NCBI RefSeq assembly: GCF_030518795.1
Contig: NZ_CP130427.1
Span: 496,001-560,000, forward strand
Source of the DNA: Micromonospora sp. NBRC 110009
Lineage (GTDB): Bacteria > Actinomycetota > Actinomycetes > Mycobacteriales > Micromonosporaceae
DNA: 64,000 nt
Direction of reading: 5' to 3'
Under the pieces are notes generated by a model. That model was not told where the DNA came from. It worked only from the letters and a program-made list of their open reading frames with translations, and searched no databases. Shown one piece after another: positions 51,508 through 61,229 of the stretch (its first letter is position 1; every line of letters starts with the position of its first letter). The position numbers and the translations under genes are program-made.

Positions 51508-52830
51508 GTGACCGACGAACCACCCCTGCGCCGTCGGCCCGCCGAAAGCCGTACGGGAGAGGCCCCGCCACACCCGTCGTCGGCCGCGCCGGAGCCGGCG
51601 GACGCGGGGACCGAACCCACCGCCGGCGGGCCCGTCCCGTTGACCGCCCCGAGCGAGGGCACTCCCGCGCCGGTGGCCACGCCGAGCGGGCTCGACGAGG
51701 TCGTGGCCCGTTTCGCGGCGGGCACCGGCCCGGTGGCCCTGGACGCGGAGCGCGCCTCGGGCTACCGCTACAGCCAGCGCGCCTACCTGGTACAGCTGCG
51801 CCGGGCCGGCTCCGGCACGGCGTTGATCGACCCGCTGCCGCTGCCCGACCTCTCCGCCCTGGACGCGGCGATCGCGGAGGCCGAGTGGGTGCTGCACGCC
51901 GCCAGCCAGGACCTCGCCTGCCTCGCCGAGGTCGGGCTGCGGCCCCGCCGGCTCTTCGACACCGAGCTGGCCGCCCGGCTGGCCGGCTTCGAGCGGGTCG
52001 GCCTGGCCGCGCTGACCGAGCAGCTCCTCGGCTACACCCTGGAGAAGCACCACTCGGCGGCGGACTGGTCCAGCCGGCCGCTGCCGGAGTCCTGGCTGAC
52101 GTACGCGGCGCTGGACGTGGAGATGCTGGTGGACCTGCGCGACTCCCTCGACGAGGAGCTGCGCCGACAGGGCAAGTCGGACTGGGCCGCGGAGGAGTTC
52201 GCCGCGCTGGTCCGCAACGGCGCCCGCCCGCCCCGCGTCCGCGCCGAGCCGTGGCGGCGTACCTCGGGCATCCACCGGGTGCGCGGGGCCCGGGCGCAGG
52301 CGCGGGTGCGCTCGCTCTGGTACGCCCGGGACCAGATCGCCGCGCGGCGGGACGCCGCGCCCGGGCGGGTGCTGCCGGACTCGGCCATCGTGGCGGCCGC
52401 CGAGCTGGACCCGAAGGACGAGAAGACCCTGCTCACCCTGCCCGGCTTCGGCGGCCGCTCGGTACGCCGGCTGGCCCGTACCTGGCTGGCGGCCCTGGAC
52501 GACGCCCGCCAGCTCCCAGACGACGCGCTGCCGATGAATCCGGTGGTCGAGGGTCCGCCCCCGCCGCACCGGTGGGCGGAGCGGGACCCGGTGGCCGCCG
52601 CCCGGCTGGCCCGGTGCCGGGAGGTGGTGGTCGGCGTCGCCGGCGCGCACACCCTCCCGCCGGAGAACCTGATCGCGCCGGACTACGTCCGCCGCCTCGC
52701 CTGGCAGCCGCCCGAGGAGATCATCGACGACACGGTGGCGGAGACCCTGCGCGGCTTCGGCGCCCGCGAGTGGCAGCTCACCCTCCTCCTCCCCGCCCTC
52801 ACGGAGGCCCTGGCCCACCCCAAGCCCTAA
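51508..52830 (+). CDS. rnd: Ribonuclease D (DEDD exonuclease with HRDC domain)
   Basis: 440 residues. A disordered Pro/Ala-rich N-terminal tail of about 60 residues is followed by the exonuclease domain: VALDAERASGYRYSQRAYLVQL (D79, E81), HAASQDLACLAEVGL and TYAALDVEMLVDL supply the acidic residues. An HRDC domain follows (WYARDQIAARRDAAPGRVLPD). It trims 3' ends of tRNA and other RNAs. Leaderless GTG start. Its place next to DUF3000 and hemE is conserved in actinobacteria. Confidence 0.93.
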   Translation: MTDEPPLRRRPAESRTGEAPPHPSSAAPEPADAGTEPTAGGPVPLTAPSEGTPAPVATPSGLDEVVARFAAGTGPVALDAERASGYRYSQRAYLVQLRRAGSGTALIDPLPLPDLSALDAAIAEAEWVLHAASQDLACLAEVGLRPRRLFDTELAARLAGFERVGLAALTEQLLGYTLEKHHSAADWSSRPLPESWLTYAALDVEMLVDLRDSLDEELRRQGKSDWAAEEFAALVRNGARPPRVRAEPWRRTSGIHRVRGARAQARVRSLWYARDQIAARRDAAPGRVLPDSAIVAAAELDPKDEKTLLTLPGFGGRSVRRLARTWLAALDDARQLPDDALPMNPVVEGPPPPHRWAERDPVAAARLARCREVVVGVAGAHTLPPENLIAPDYVRRLAWQPPEEIIDDTVAETLRGFGAREWQLTLLLPALTEALAHPKP

Positions 52831-53032
52831 CCCCACCCACACCCACACCCACCCGACCCTGCGTCGATTTCGCGGGGCCGGGGGTGTGGGGTGGGACACA
52901 TGGGGGGTGGTGTCGGGGTTGGTTACTGGCGAGTAGCATCCGGGGGAAATGCCAGTGCCGGCGGCCTTCCTTCGGTCCGTAGCGCCGCCCGGCGGCGCGG
53001 TGGCCGAATCATGGCCGAAAAGGAGGCTCCAA

Positions 53033-54226
53033 GTGCCCCGTGAAGTTCGGGATGTCGTCTTCGTCGACGGCGTCCGCACCCCGTTCGGCAAGGCGGGTGG
53101 CATGTACGCCAACACCCGCGCCGACGATCTGGTGATCCGCTGCATCCGCGAGCTGATGCGGCGCAACCCGCAGCTGCCGCCGGAGCGCGTGGAGGAGGTC
53201 GCCATCGCGGCCACCACCCAGATCGGCGACCAGGGCCTGACCATCGGCCGCACCGCCGCCCTGCTGGCCGGCCTGCCCAAGACGGTGCCGGGCTTCGCCA
53301 TCGACCGGATGTGCGCCGGCGCGATGACCGCCGTCACCACTGTCGCCAGCGGCATCGCCATGGGGGCGTACGACGTGGCCATCGCCGGCGGCGTCGAGCA
53401 CATGGGCCGCCACCCGATGGGTGAGGGCGTCGACCCCAACCCGCGGATCATCGCGGAGAAGCTGGTCGACCCGTCCGCCCTGGTCATGGGCGCCACCGCG
53501 GAGAACCTGCACGACCGGGTCCCGCAGATCACCAAGGAGCGCACCGACGCGTTCGCGCTCGCCTCCCAGCAGAAAACCGCCAAGGCGTACGCCAACGGCA
53601 AGCTGCAGGGCGACCTGGTGCCGGTGGCCCTCCGCGACCCGGAGACCGGCTGGGGCCTGGCCACCGTGGACGAGGCTCCCCGGGAGACCTCGATGGAGAA
53701 GCTGGCCACCCTGAAGACGCCGTTCCGCCCGCACGGCAAGGTCACCGCGGGCAACGCGGCCGGCCTGAACGACGGCGCCACCGCCGCCCTGCTGGTGGCC
53801 GAGGAGACCGCCCGCGAGCTGGGCCTGCCGATCGGCATGCGGCTGGTCTCGTACGGCTTCGTCGGCGTGGAGCCCGAGGTGATGGGCGTCGGCCCGATCC
53901 CGTCGACCGAGAAGGCGCTGCGCATCGCGGGCCTGACCATCGAGGACATCGGCCTGTTCGAGCTGAACGAGGCGTTCGCCGTGCAGGTGCTCGCCTTCCT
54001 CGACCACTTCGGCATCGCCGACGACGACCCGCGGGTCAACGCGTGGGGCGGCGCGATCGCCATCGGTCACCCGCTCGCCTCCTCGGGTGTCCGGCTGATG
54101 ACCCAGCTCGCTCGGCAGTTCGCCGAGCACCCCGAGGTCCGCTACGGCCTCACCGCCATGTGCATCGGCATCGGCATGGGCGGCACCGTGATCTGGGAGA
54201 ACCCGCACTGGGAGGGCAACAAGTGA
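53033..54226 (+). CDS. fadA: Acetyl-CoA acyltransferase (thiolase), beta-oxidation
   Basis: 397 residues. The acyl-accepting cysteine is C94 in DRMCAGAMTAV; the C-terminal catalytic residues are in NAWGGAIAIGHPLASSGVRL (His) and MCIGIGMGG (Cys). It performs the last thiolytic step of fatty-acid beta-oxidation. I chose the GTG that follows AGGAGG by seven bases; a TAGCAT element near 52934 and an in-frame ATG at 52949 could give a longer form, but the family begins here. Coupled to fadB by a GTGA overlap. Confidence 0.93.
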   Translation: MPREVRDVVFVDGVRTPFGKAGGMYANTRADDLVIRCIRELMRRNPQLPPERVEEVAIAATTQIGDQGLTIGRTAALLAGLPKTVPGFAIDRMCAGAMTAVTTVASGIAMGAYDVAIAGGVEHMGRHPMGEGVDPNPRIIAEKLVDPSALVMGATAENLHDRVPQITKERTDAFALASQQKTAKAYANGKLQGDLVPVALRDPETGWGLATVDEAPRETSMEKLATLKTPFRPHGKVTAGNAAGLNDGATAALLVAEETARELGLPIGMRLVSYGFVGVEPEVMGVGPIPSTEKALRIAGLTIEDIGLFELNEAFAVQVLAFLDHFGIADDDPRVNAWGGAIAIGHPLASSGVRLMTQLARQFAEHPEVRYGLTAMCIGIGMGGTVIWENPHWEGNK

Positions 54227-56289
54227 GCGCGCTCGCCGCACCGAACGAGGTCGTCACCAAGGCGCTGCTGCGCCAGGTGAACGTGCCGGGGCTGGACCGT
54301 CCCGCCGCCCTCATCACCCTGGACAACGGCTTCGACCACACCAAGCCGAACAGCTTCGGCCCGGGCGGGCTGACCAGCCTGGACGAGGCGATCACCGCCG
54401 CCCTGGCGGCGGACCCGGCGTTCATCGCGGTCACCGGCAAGCCGTACATCTTCTGCGTCGGTGCGGACATCACCAGCCTGCCGGCGCTGGAGAACCGCAA
54501 GCAGGCGCTGGAGATCGGCCGGCTCGGCCACCGGGTCTTCGCCCGGCTCAAGGACAGTGAGATCCCGACCTTCGCCTTCGTCAACGGCGCGGCGATGGGT
54601 GGTGGCCTGGAGCTGGCCCTGCACTGCCACTACCGCACCCTCTCGGCGGGCGCGGCGGCCCTCGCGCTGCCCGAGGTCTCGCTGGGCCTGGTGCCCGGCT
54701 GGGGCGGCACCCAGCTGCTGCCGAACCTGATCGGCATCCCGGCCGCGACCCAGGTCATCCTGCAGAACCCGCTGATGCAGAACAAGATGCTCAAGCCGAA
54801 GCAGGCGGCGGAGATGGGCATCGCCGATGTGCTGCTGGAGCCGGCCGACTTCCTGGAGCGGTCCCTCGAGTGGGCCGCCGGCGTGGTCAAGGGCGAGGTC
54901 ACCGTGACCCGGCCAGAGGTCGACAAGGACATGTGGGCGGGCGTGCTCTACTTCGCCCGGCAGACCCTCGACCAGCGACTGCACGGCGCGGTCCCGGCCG
55001 CGTACAAGGCGCTGGACCTGCTGGAGACGGCGAAGGACGCGGACTTCGCCACCGGCACCGCCGCCGAGGACGAGGCCCTGGCCGACCTGGTCTTCTCCGA
55101 GGAGCTGCGCAGCGGCCTGTACGCCTTCGACCTGGTGCAGCGGCGGGCCAAGCGGCCGGCCGGCGCGCCGGACAAGGGCCTGGCCCGCCCGGTCACCAAG
55201 GTGGGCATCGTCGGCGCCGGCCTGATGGCCAGCCAGCTCGCCCTGCTCTTCGCCCGCCGCCTCCAGGTGCCGGTGGTCATGACCGACCTGGACCAGTCCC
55301 GGGTGGACAAGGGCGTCGGCTACGTGCACACCCAGATCGAGAAGGCCGTCAGCAAGGGCCGGATGGACAAGGGCACCGCGGCCAAGCTGTACGGGCTGGT
55401 CAGCGGCTCGGTCGACAAGTCCGTCTTCGCCGACGCCGACTTCGTCATCGAGGCGGTCTTCGAGGACCTCGGCGTCAAGAAGCAGGTCTGGGCCGAGCTG
55501 GAGAAGATCGTCAAGCCGGAGGCGGTGCTGGCCACCAACACCAGCTCGCTGTCGATCACTGAGATGGCCGTCGACCTGGAGCACCCCGAGCGGGTGGTGG
55601 GCTTCCACTTCTTCAACCCGGTCGCCGTGCTGCCGCTGCTGGAGATCGTCCGCGGCGAGCGGACCGACGACGCCACCCTGGCCACCGCGTTCGCCGTCGG
55701 CAAGCAACTGAAGAAGTCGAGCGTGCTGGTGAAGGACGCCCCGGCGTTCGTGGTCAACCGGCTGCTCACCCGCTTCCTCGGCACCGTCTTCGCCGCCGTC
55801 GACCAGGGCACCCCGCTGGACGTGGCGAACAGCGCGCTGGACCCGCTGGGCCTGCCGATGCGCCCGCTCGCCCTGCTCCAGCTGGTCGGCCCGGCCGTGG
55901 CGTACCACGTGGGCGGCACCCTGCACGCCGCCTTCCCGGACCGGTTCGGGGTCAGCGAGAACCTCAAGCGGATCGCCGACTCGGGCCAACCGATCGTGGT
56001 GGACGACCAGGTCAACGAGGAGGTCGCCAAGCTGCTCGTGGTCGGCGATCAGCCGCTCACCGCCGAGCAGGTCCGGCAGAACGCGCTGGACGCGCTGGCG
56101 CAGGAGATCCGGCTGATGCTCGACGAGGGCGTCGTCGCTGAGGCGCAGGACATCGACCTGTGCATGATCCTCGGCGCCGGCTGGCCGTTCCACCTGGGCG
56201 GCGTCACGCCGTACCTGGACCGGACCGGCACCGCCGAGCGGGTCACCGGCCGGCGGTTCCTGCCGCGCGGGCTGGCCAGCCTGCGGTGA
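54223..56289 (+). CDS. fadB: Multifunctional enoyl-CoA hydratase/3-hydroxyacyl-CoA dehydrogenase
   Basis: 688 residues. The N-terminal crotonase domain has FCVGADITSLP and NGAAMGGGLELALHCHYRTL with EVSLGLVPGWGGTQLLPN. The central NAD-binding domain begins KVGIVGAGLMASQLALLFARR (about 325), and VVGFHFFNPVAVLPLLEIV and KDAPAFVVNRLL mark the dehydrogenase. GTG start overlapping the fadA stop, so the two subunits of the trifunctional complex are made together. Confidence 0.95.
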   Translation: MSALAAPNEVVTKALLRQVNVPGLDRPAALITLDNGFDHTKPNSFGPGGLTSLDEAITAALAADPAFIAVTGKPYIFCVGADITSLPALENRKQALEIGRLGHRVFARLKDSEIPTFAFVNGAAMGGGLELALHCHYRTLSAGAAALALPEVSLGLVPGWGGTQLLPNLIGIPAATQVILQNPLMQNKMLKPKQAAEMGIADVLLEPADFLERSLEWAAGVVKGEVTVTRPEVDKDMWAGVLYFARQTLDQRLHGAVPAAYKALDLLETAKDADFATGTAAEDEALADLVFSEELRSGLYAFDLVQRRAKRPAGAPDKGLARPVTKVGIVGAGLMASQLALLFARRLQVPVVMTDLDQSRVDKGVGYVHTQIEKAVSKGRMDKGTAAKLYGLVSGSVDKSVFADADFVIEAVFEDLGVKKQVWAELEKIVKPEAVLATNTSSLSITEMAVDLEHPERVVGFHFFNPVAVLPLLEIVRGERTDDATLATAFAVGKQLKKSSVLVKDAPAFVVNRLLTRFLGTVFAAVDQGTPLDVANSALDPLGLPMRPLALLQLVGPAVAYHVGGTLHAAFPDRFGVSENLKRIADSGQPIVVDDQVNEEVAKLLVVGDQPLTAEQVRQNALDALAQEIRLMLDEGVVAEAQDIDLCMILGAGWPFHLGGVTPYLDRTGTAERVTGRRFLPRGLASLR

Positions 56290-56340
56290 CGCCGCGCCGC
56301 GACCTGGCGCCGTCAGCCTGACCCACCGCCGCTCCCCCCG

Positions 56341-56390
56341 CGATCGCGGTGGCCGGCCGTCCCGTCCGGACGGCCCGGCCACCGCGATCG
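56341..56390. terminator. Strong terminator after fadB
   Basis: A 22-base stem (56341-56362 with 56368-56390) with one bulged base and a five-base loop, followed by TCGTTT. It ends the fadAB transcript within the 293-base gap that otherwise holds only the promoter of the next gene (TACCAT near 56546). Confidence 0.8.
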
Positions 56391-56582
56391 TCGTTTCCGG
56401 CCCGGTGCGGTACGGCGCCGCTGCGTCACCGCCCGGCAACCTCCCGCTCCTCGATGCGTCACCGACGGGCCGCCCGGGTCACGAGCCGGTTCCGGTTTCG
56501 TCACGTCGGCCCGGGGGGTACGCCGCGGTGTCGGTCGGGCTGGCTACCATCACGCGTCCAGATTTTTCACAGGAGCTGCCAA

Positions 56583-57344
56583 ATGTCCCAGCCGCCGTCC
56601 AATCCCTACCCTGGTTCCTACCCGCCTCCGCAGCAGCAGCCCGGCGGCTTCCAGCCGCCGCAGCAGCCCGGCCCGCAGCAGGGCGGCTACCCGCCCGGCC
56701 AACCCTTCGGCGCGGAGGCCGGCCAGCCCGGCTACGGCGCCCCCGCCGGGGTGCCGCCGAAGAAGAAGTCCAGCGTCGGCAAGATCCTGCTCATCGTCCT
56801 GGCCGTCGTGGTGGTCCTCTGCGTCGGCGGCGGCACCGCCCTCTACTTCGCCACCAAGGACAAGGTCACCGAGGTCGTCGGCGCCACGAAGACCCGGCTG
56901 ACCACCCCCGACACCCTCGCCGGCCGGCCGAAGGTGAGCGACCCGCAGCTCCAGACCGCCGCCGAGCAGATGGTCTCGGAGATGAAGAAGGACGTCCCCG
57001 ACGCCACCAGCACGGTGGGTGCCTTCTACGGCAACCCGGAGAAGCAGGACCTGGTCATGGTCGGCGGCGTGTCCGGTCTGATCGCCGACCCGAAGAAGGA
57101 GCTGGCGGACGCCACCGCCGGCCTTTCCACCGAGCTCGGGGTGGCCAGCTTCAAGTCGGCGGACGCCGGCCCGCTGGGCGGCGACGTCCAGTGCGGCGAC
57201 GGCAAGGCCGACAGCGTGCCGGTCGGGGTCTGCGTCTGGGCCGACCGGGGCAGCCTGGGCGTGATCGTCCTGTACTTCAAGTCCGGCGCCGACCTCCAGA
57301 AGGAGTTCGCGACGATGCGCGGTCAGATCGAGCAGAAGGGCTGA
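56583..57344 (+). CDS. Pro/Gln-rich single-helix membrane protein
   Basis: 253 residues. A cytosolic N-terminal region rich in Pro, Gln, Gly and Tyr (about 1-60) precedes KKKSS and one membrane helix (ILLIVLAVVVVLCVGGGTALYF). An extracellular domain of about 150 residues follows, with FYGNPEKQDLVMVGGVSGLI and two cysteines around QCGDGKADSVPVGVCVW. AGGAGC precedes the ATG. Same architecture as the Pro-rich protein at 48853, but no detectable sequence kinship outside the low-complexity part. Function unknown. Confidence 0.82.
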   Translation: MSQPPSNPYPGSYPPPQQQPGGFQPPQQPGPQQGGYPPGQPFGAEAGQPGYGAPAGVPPKKKSSVGKILLIVLAVVVVLCVGGGTALYFATKDKVTEVVGATKTRLTTPDTLAGRPKVSDPQLQTAAEQMVSEMKKDVPDATSTVGAFYGNPEKQDLVMVGGVSGLIADPKKELADATAGLSTELGVASFKSADAGPLGGDVQCGDGKADSVPVGVCVWADRGSLGVIVLYFKSGADLQKEFATMRGQIEQKG

Positions 57345-57359
57345 CCCTTCCGCGTCCCG

Positions 57360-57397
57360 GAAGCGGGCCCCCGCCGTGCGGCGGGGGCCCGCTTCCG
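57360..57397. terminator. Bidirectional terminator with perfect 17-bp stem
   Basis: Inverted repeat 57360-57376 with 57381-57397 closed by a GTGC loop, between convergent genes. Stem length and loop equal those of the terminator at 10316. Confidence 0.82.
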
Positions 57398-57405
57398 TTT
57401 CCCGG

Positions 57406-57792
57406 TCAGGCCGACGCGGCCTTCTCCGCCGGGCTGCGGCAGACGCAGAACTCGTTGCCCTCGGGGTCGGCGAGCACCACCCAGCCGGTGCCGTCCGGCC
57501 GCCGCCGGTCGGCGACCAGGGCGGCCCCGAGCCCGAGCAACCGCTCGACCTCGGCGTCCCGGGTGCCCTCGGCGGCGTGCACGTCGAGGTGGAACGCGCC
57601 CTTGCCGTGCCGCTCCCCGACCTCGACGAAGAGCAGGTCGGGGCCGTGACCGTCCGGCGCGAGCAGGACTGCCTCCGGGTCGCCGGGGTGGTCGTCGTCG
57701 TGCAGCTTCCGGTCGAGCACCCGCGCCCACCAGCTGGCCAGGGCGTACGGGTCGTCGGTCTCGACGGTCACGCAGTGGATCTGTGCACTCAC
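57406..57792 (-). CDS. VOC-family (glyoxalase-like) protein
   Basis: 128 residues, IHCVTVETDDPYALASWWARVLDR at the start and VVLADPEGNEFCVCRSP at the end, a single glyoxalase/bleomycin-resistance fold of the glyoxalase_6 type. GTG start preceded by AGGAGGAAG. Metal-binding His and Glu candidates are present (FHLDVHAAEG, DPEGNEF). Substrate unknown. Confidence 0.88.
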   Translation of the reverse strand: MSAQIHCVTVETDDPYALASWWARVLDRKLHDDDHPGDPEAVLLAPDGHGPDLLFVEVGERHGKGAFHLDVHAAEGTRDAEVERLLGLGAALVADRRRPDGTGWVVLADPEGNEFCVCRSPAEKAASA

Positions 57793-57958
57793 GGTGCTTC
57801 CTCCTGATCGGAGTGCGCCCCGCGGAGATGGATGACGTCAGCGGTGACCGGGGCGGGGCGCGGGACTGTTCATGGTGGACATCGACCGCACCCCCCTTCC
57901 AGAGCTCGGGCTGACCGGAAGGATCATGCCATCCGGCCGGCCGGGAGACAAGCGCCGG

Positions 57959-59116
57959 TCAGGTGGCGGCCGGGGCGTCGGCGGACGGCAGGGTGACGGT
58001 CACCTCGAGGCCGCCGCCCGGCTGCGCGACCACCTTGACCGTGCCGCCGTGCGCGTCGCAGACCGCCCGGACGATGGAGAGCCCCAGGCCGGAGCCGCGC
58101 GCGCCGGTCCGCTCCTGGCCGCCGCGCCGGAACGGTTCGAAGAGCCCCGGCACGTCGGCCTGGGCCACCTCGAAGCCGGTGTTCCCGACGACCAGCCAGG
58201 ACCGCTGCCCGTCGGTGCCGGTCCGCACCCAGAGCCGGCCGTGCAGGTGGTTGTAGCGGACCGCGTTCTCGACCAGGTTGCCGGCGAGCCGGTCGAGCAG
58301 GCCCGGGTCGCCGACGACCGGCGCCGGGCGCAGCGAGGTGTGCACCTTCAGCCCGATCCGCTCCACCTCGCGGGCCATCGCCGAGAGCGCGTTGGACGTG
58401 CCGACCGCGAGGTCGGACTCGACCCGGCGGGCCAGCCGCCGCCCGGCCTGCGCCTCGCTGCGGGCCAGCACCAGCAGGGCGTCGACCAGCCCGTTGGCCC
58501 GCTCCGAGGCGTCCCGCACCACGGTGGCCATCCGGCGGTACTCGGCGATGTCCGCCTCGTCGTCGCTGAGCGTCACGTCGATCTCGGTCTGCATCACGGC
58601 GAGCGGGGTACGCAGCTCGTGCGAGGCGTTGGCGACGAAGCGCCTCTGCGCCTCGAACGCGGCGGCGATCCGGTCCAGCATGGCGTCGAAGGTCTCGGCC
58701 AGCTCCGCCACCTCGTCGTCCGCACCGGACCAGCGGATCCGCTGGTCGAGGGTGGCCTCGCCGAGCCGCCGGGCGGTGGCGGTGACCTGGTGCAGCGGGC
58801 GCAGCGCCCGGCCGGCCACCGCGTACGCCCCGGCGACCCCGACCACGCTGATCGCCAGCAGCGCCACCAGACCCTTGAGCAGCAGCTCCCGCGAGGCCGC
58901 GTCGACCAGTTGCCGCTGCCACTGCCCGGCGTCGAGGGAGCGGCCGTCGGCGAGCACCACCGTCGTGCCGGGCAGCAGCTCGTCGGTGGGCCGCAGCGCG
59001 TCCCGCACCAGCAGCCAGGCCAGCAGCACCAGGATCGCCCCGGCGCCGACCAGCAGCACCCCGTTGAGCAGGGTGAGCCGCAGCCGCAGGGTGGGCCGCA
59101 GCCGGAGTCGGCTCAC
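57959..59116 (-). CDS. Sensor histidine kinase
   Basis: 385 residues. Two membrane helices (about 15-40 and 80-100) bracket a short, about 40-residue extracellular loop. A HAMP domain follows (RALRPLHQVTATARRLGEATLDQRI), then the phosphoacceptor H166 in FVANASHELRTPLA, the N box NLVENAVRYN and G boxes around ARGSGLGLSIV. GTG start overlapping the response-regulator stop (GTGA). The signal is unknown; the small sensor loop suggests an envelope or ligand cue. Confidence 0.93.
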   Translation of the reverse strand: MSRLRLRPTLRLRLTLLNGVLLVGAGAILVLLAWLLVRDALRPTDELLPGTTVVLADGRSLDAGQWQRQLVDAASRELLLKGLVALLAISVVGVAGAYAVAGRALRPLHQVTATARRLGEATLDQRIRWSGADDEVAELAETFDAMLDRIAAAFEAQRRFVANASHELRTPLAVMQTEIDVTLSDDEADIAEYRRMATVVRDASERANGLVDALLVLARSEAQAGRRLARRVESDLAVGTSNALSAMAREVERIGLKVHTSLRPAPVVGDPGLLDRLAGNLVENAVRYNHLHGRLWVRTGTDGQRSWLVVGNTGFEVAQADVPGLFEPFRRGGQERTGARGSGLGLSIVRAVCDAHGGTVKVVAQPGGGLEVTVTLPSADAPAAT

Positions 59117-59781
59117 GCGGACACCTCGGCCATCCGGTAGCCGGCGCCGACCACCGTCTCGATCAGCGGCGGGTCGCCGAGCTTCTTGCGCAGCGTCATG
59201 ACGGTGACCCGGACGATCGTGGTGAACGGGTCGGTGTTCGCGTCCCAGACCCGTTCCAGCAGCTCCTCGCTGGAGACCACCGCGCCCCGCGCCTTGAGCA
59301 GTTCGGCCAGCACGCCGAACTCCTTGTTGGTCAGGTCGACCGGCGCGCCGCCCCGGCTGACCACCCGGCGGGCCGGGTCGAGCACCAGGTCGGCGACCTC
59401 CAGCACCGGCGGGGCGGCCGGGGTGGCCCGCCGGCCGAGCGCCTGCACCCGGGCCACCAGCTCGTCGAAGGCGAACGGCTTGGGCAGGTAGTCGTCGGCG
59501 CCGAGTTGCAGGCCCTCCACCCGGTCGGCGACCGTGCCGCTGGCGGTCAGCATCAGCACCCGGGTCAGGGTGCCGGAGGCGGCCAGGTCGGCGCAGATCC
59601 GGTCGCCGGGCACGCCGGGCAGGTCCCGGTCGAGGATCACCACGTCGTACCGGGTGACGAAGGCCGCCTCGTGCCCGGAGTCGCCGTCGTAGGCGACGTC
59701 CACGGCCATGCCGCGCTTGCGCAGCCCCCGCGCGATCGCGTCGGCGAGGTTCCGCTCGTCCTCCACCACCAGTACCCGCAT
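59113..59781 (-). CDS. OmpR-family response regulator
   Basis: 222 residues. The receiver domain has the acidic pair VVEDE, phosphoacceptor D51 in VVILDRDLPG, and the lysine in YLPKPFAF. The C-terminal winged helix has LTNKEFGVLAELLKARGAVVSSEELLERVW, then RVTVMTLRKKLG and GAGYRM. A GGGAGG site and a TAGGTT -10 lie upstream. Partner of the adjacent kinase; regulon unknown. Confidence 0.94.
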   Translation of the reverse strand: MRVLVVEDERNLADAIARGLRKRGMAVDVAYDGDSGHEAAFVTRYDVVILDRDLPGVPGDRICADLAASGTLTRVLMLTASGTVADRVEGLQLGADDYLPKPFAFDELVARVQALGRRATPAAPPVLEVADLVLDPARRVVSRGGAPVDLTNKEFGVLAELLKARGAVVSSEELLERVWDANTDPFTTIVRVTVMTLRKKLGDPPLIETVVGAGYRMAEVSA

Positions 59782-59941
59782 CCCCGGCCTCCCGCCTTCT
59801 GACCTCCCGACAACCTAGTGCCGGCCACCAAACCAGCGTCCCTCGCCGTCGTTGCGAAAAATCTTCGAGTACGCGATGCTCCCCGGCAGCCAGCGACATC
59901 AGCCCCGGCCGCCGGCCCGGGCCCGAGCCCACGGAGCCCTC

Positions 59942-61228
59942 ATGCCCGCTGTCGACGCCGCCCGGGACATCGTCCACCGCCGCTTCCGCTTCCCCGCCGA
60001 CCTGCGTCTCGGGGTGGCCGACGGGGTGGCCACCAGCCCGGACGGGCTGGTGCTCGGGGTGCCGGCCGGCCGGTGTGACCACACCGACCCGCAGAGCGGG
60101 GTCACCGCCCGGTACGACCTGGGCACCTGGACCTCCCCGGTGGTGCCGGCGGGCTTCGACGCCGACGAGATCGTGCCGTCCTGGACCGGGGACACCCCGC
60201 CGGGCTGCTGGCTCCGGGTCGAGCTGCGCGGCTGCGCCGCAGGCGAACCGGCGACCGCCTGGTACGACCTGGGCCACTGGGCCGCCGACGAGACGACCGT
60301 GCACCGCAGCTCGGTGCCCGGGCAGGCCGGCGAGGACGCCCGGGTGGCCGTGGACAGCCTGCGCCTCACTAAGGCCGGGGTGACCGGCTGGCAGGTCCGG
60401 GTCACCCTGTTCCGTCGGACCGGCCTGGCCGCGGGCCCGGTGCTGCGCACGGTCGGCGCCGTCGCCTCCGCCGGCTCGCCGGTCGGCGCCCAGACCGCCG
60501 CGGCGGGCGCGGAACCCGCCGCGGAGGCCGGCGGTCCGGTCGGCCCGGCCGACCGGACCGGCGGCCCCGGCGCGGCGGTGGCGGTGGCCGACGGAGCCAC
60601 GGCCGGAGCCGGCGCCCGGGGGCGGGTGCTGGACGTGCCCCGGTACTCGCAGCGGTTGCACGCCGGCGGGGAGACCCGCTGGGGCGGCGGCGGGGACTCC
60701 TGGTGCAGCCCCACCTGCGTCTCGATGGTGCTGGACTTCTGGGCCGCCGGCCCCACCCCCGACCGGTACGCCTGGGTGGACCCGCCGGGCCACCGCCCGG
60801 TCGTGGTGCACGCCGCCCGGCACTGCTACGACCACGCCTACGCGGGGGCTGGGAACTGGGCCTTCAACACGGCGTACGCGGGGCGGCACGGGGTGGACGC
60901 CTTCGTCACCCGGCTGCGCGGCCTCGCCGAGGCGGAACGGTTCGTCGCCGCCGGCATCCCGCTGATCGTCTCGGCGGCCTTCACCCGGGGCCAGGTGCCG
61001 GGGCTGGACTACGACACCCGGGGCCACCTGATCGTGCTGGCCGGCTTCACCGTCGACGGCGACCCGGTGGTCAACGACCCGTACGCCCCGGACGACGAGG
61101 CGGTGCGCCGGACCGTGCCCCGGGCGCCGTTCGAGGCGGCCTGGCAGGGCGGCAGCGGCGGCATCGCGTACGTGGTGCGGCCGGGGTCGGTGCCGCTGCC
61201 CCCGCCGCCCGCCCAGGCCAACTGGTGA
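59942..61228 (+). CDS. C39-like cysteine peptidase family protein
   Basis: 428 residues, no signal peptide. The N-terminal half is a beta-sandwich-like domain (FRFPADLRLGVADGVATSPDGLVLG; repeated WYDLGHW). An Ala/Gly-rich linker precedes the peptidase C39_2 domain. The nucleophile is C255 in GDSWCSPTCVSMVLDFW, the His is H362 in TRGHLIVLAGF, and an Asp lies in VVNDPYAPDDEAV. It may hydrolyse peptides or act as an amidase. Start chosen at MPAVDAARD with ACGGAGCC upstream; the frame is open 30 codons further. Confidence 0.85.
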   Translation: MPAVDAARDIVHRRFRFPADLRLGVADGVATSPDGLVLGVPAGRCDHTDPQSGVTARYDLGTWTSPVVPAGFDADEIVPSWTGDTPPGCWLRVELRGCAAGEPATAWYDLGHWAADETTVHRSSVPGQAGEDARVAVDSLRLTKAGVTGWQVRVTLFRRTGLAAGPVLRTVGAVASAGSPVGAQTAAAGAEPAAEAGGPVGPADRTGGPGAAVAVADGATAGAGARGRVLDVPRYSQRLHAGGETRWGGGGDSWCSPTCVSMVLDFWAAGPTPDRYAWVDPPGHRPVVVHAARHCYDHAYAGAGNWAFNTAYAGRHGVDAFVTRLRGLAEAERFVAAGIPLIVSAAFTRGQVPGLDYDTRGHLIVLAGFTVDGDPVVNDPYAPDDEAVRRTVPRAPFEAAWQGGSGGIAYVVRPGSVPLPPPPAQANW

Positions 61229-61229
61229 C

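Noticed and set aside
52930..53032. Leaderless start of the thiolase at the ATG 52949
   Set aside because: TAGCAT is about nine bases away and the resulting 28-residue extension does not resemble thiolases; AGGAGG before the GTG at 53033 is stronger.
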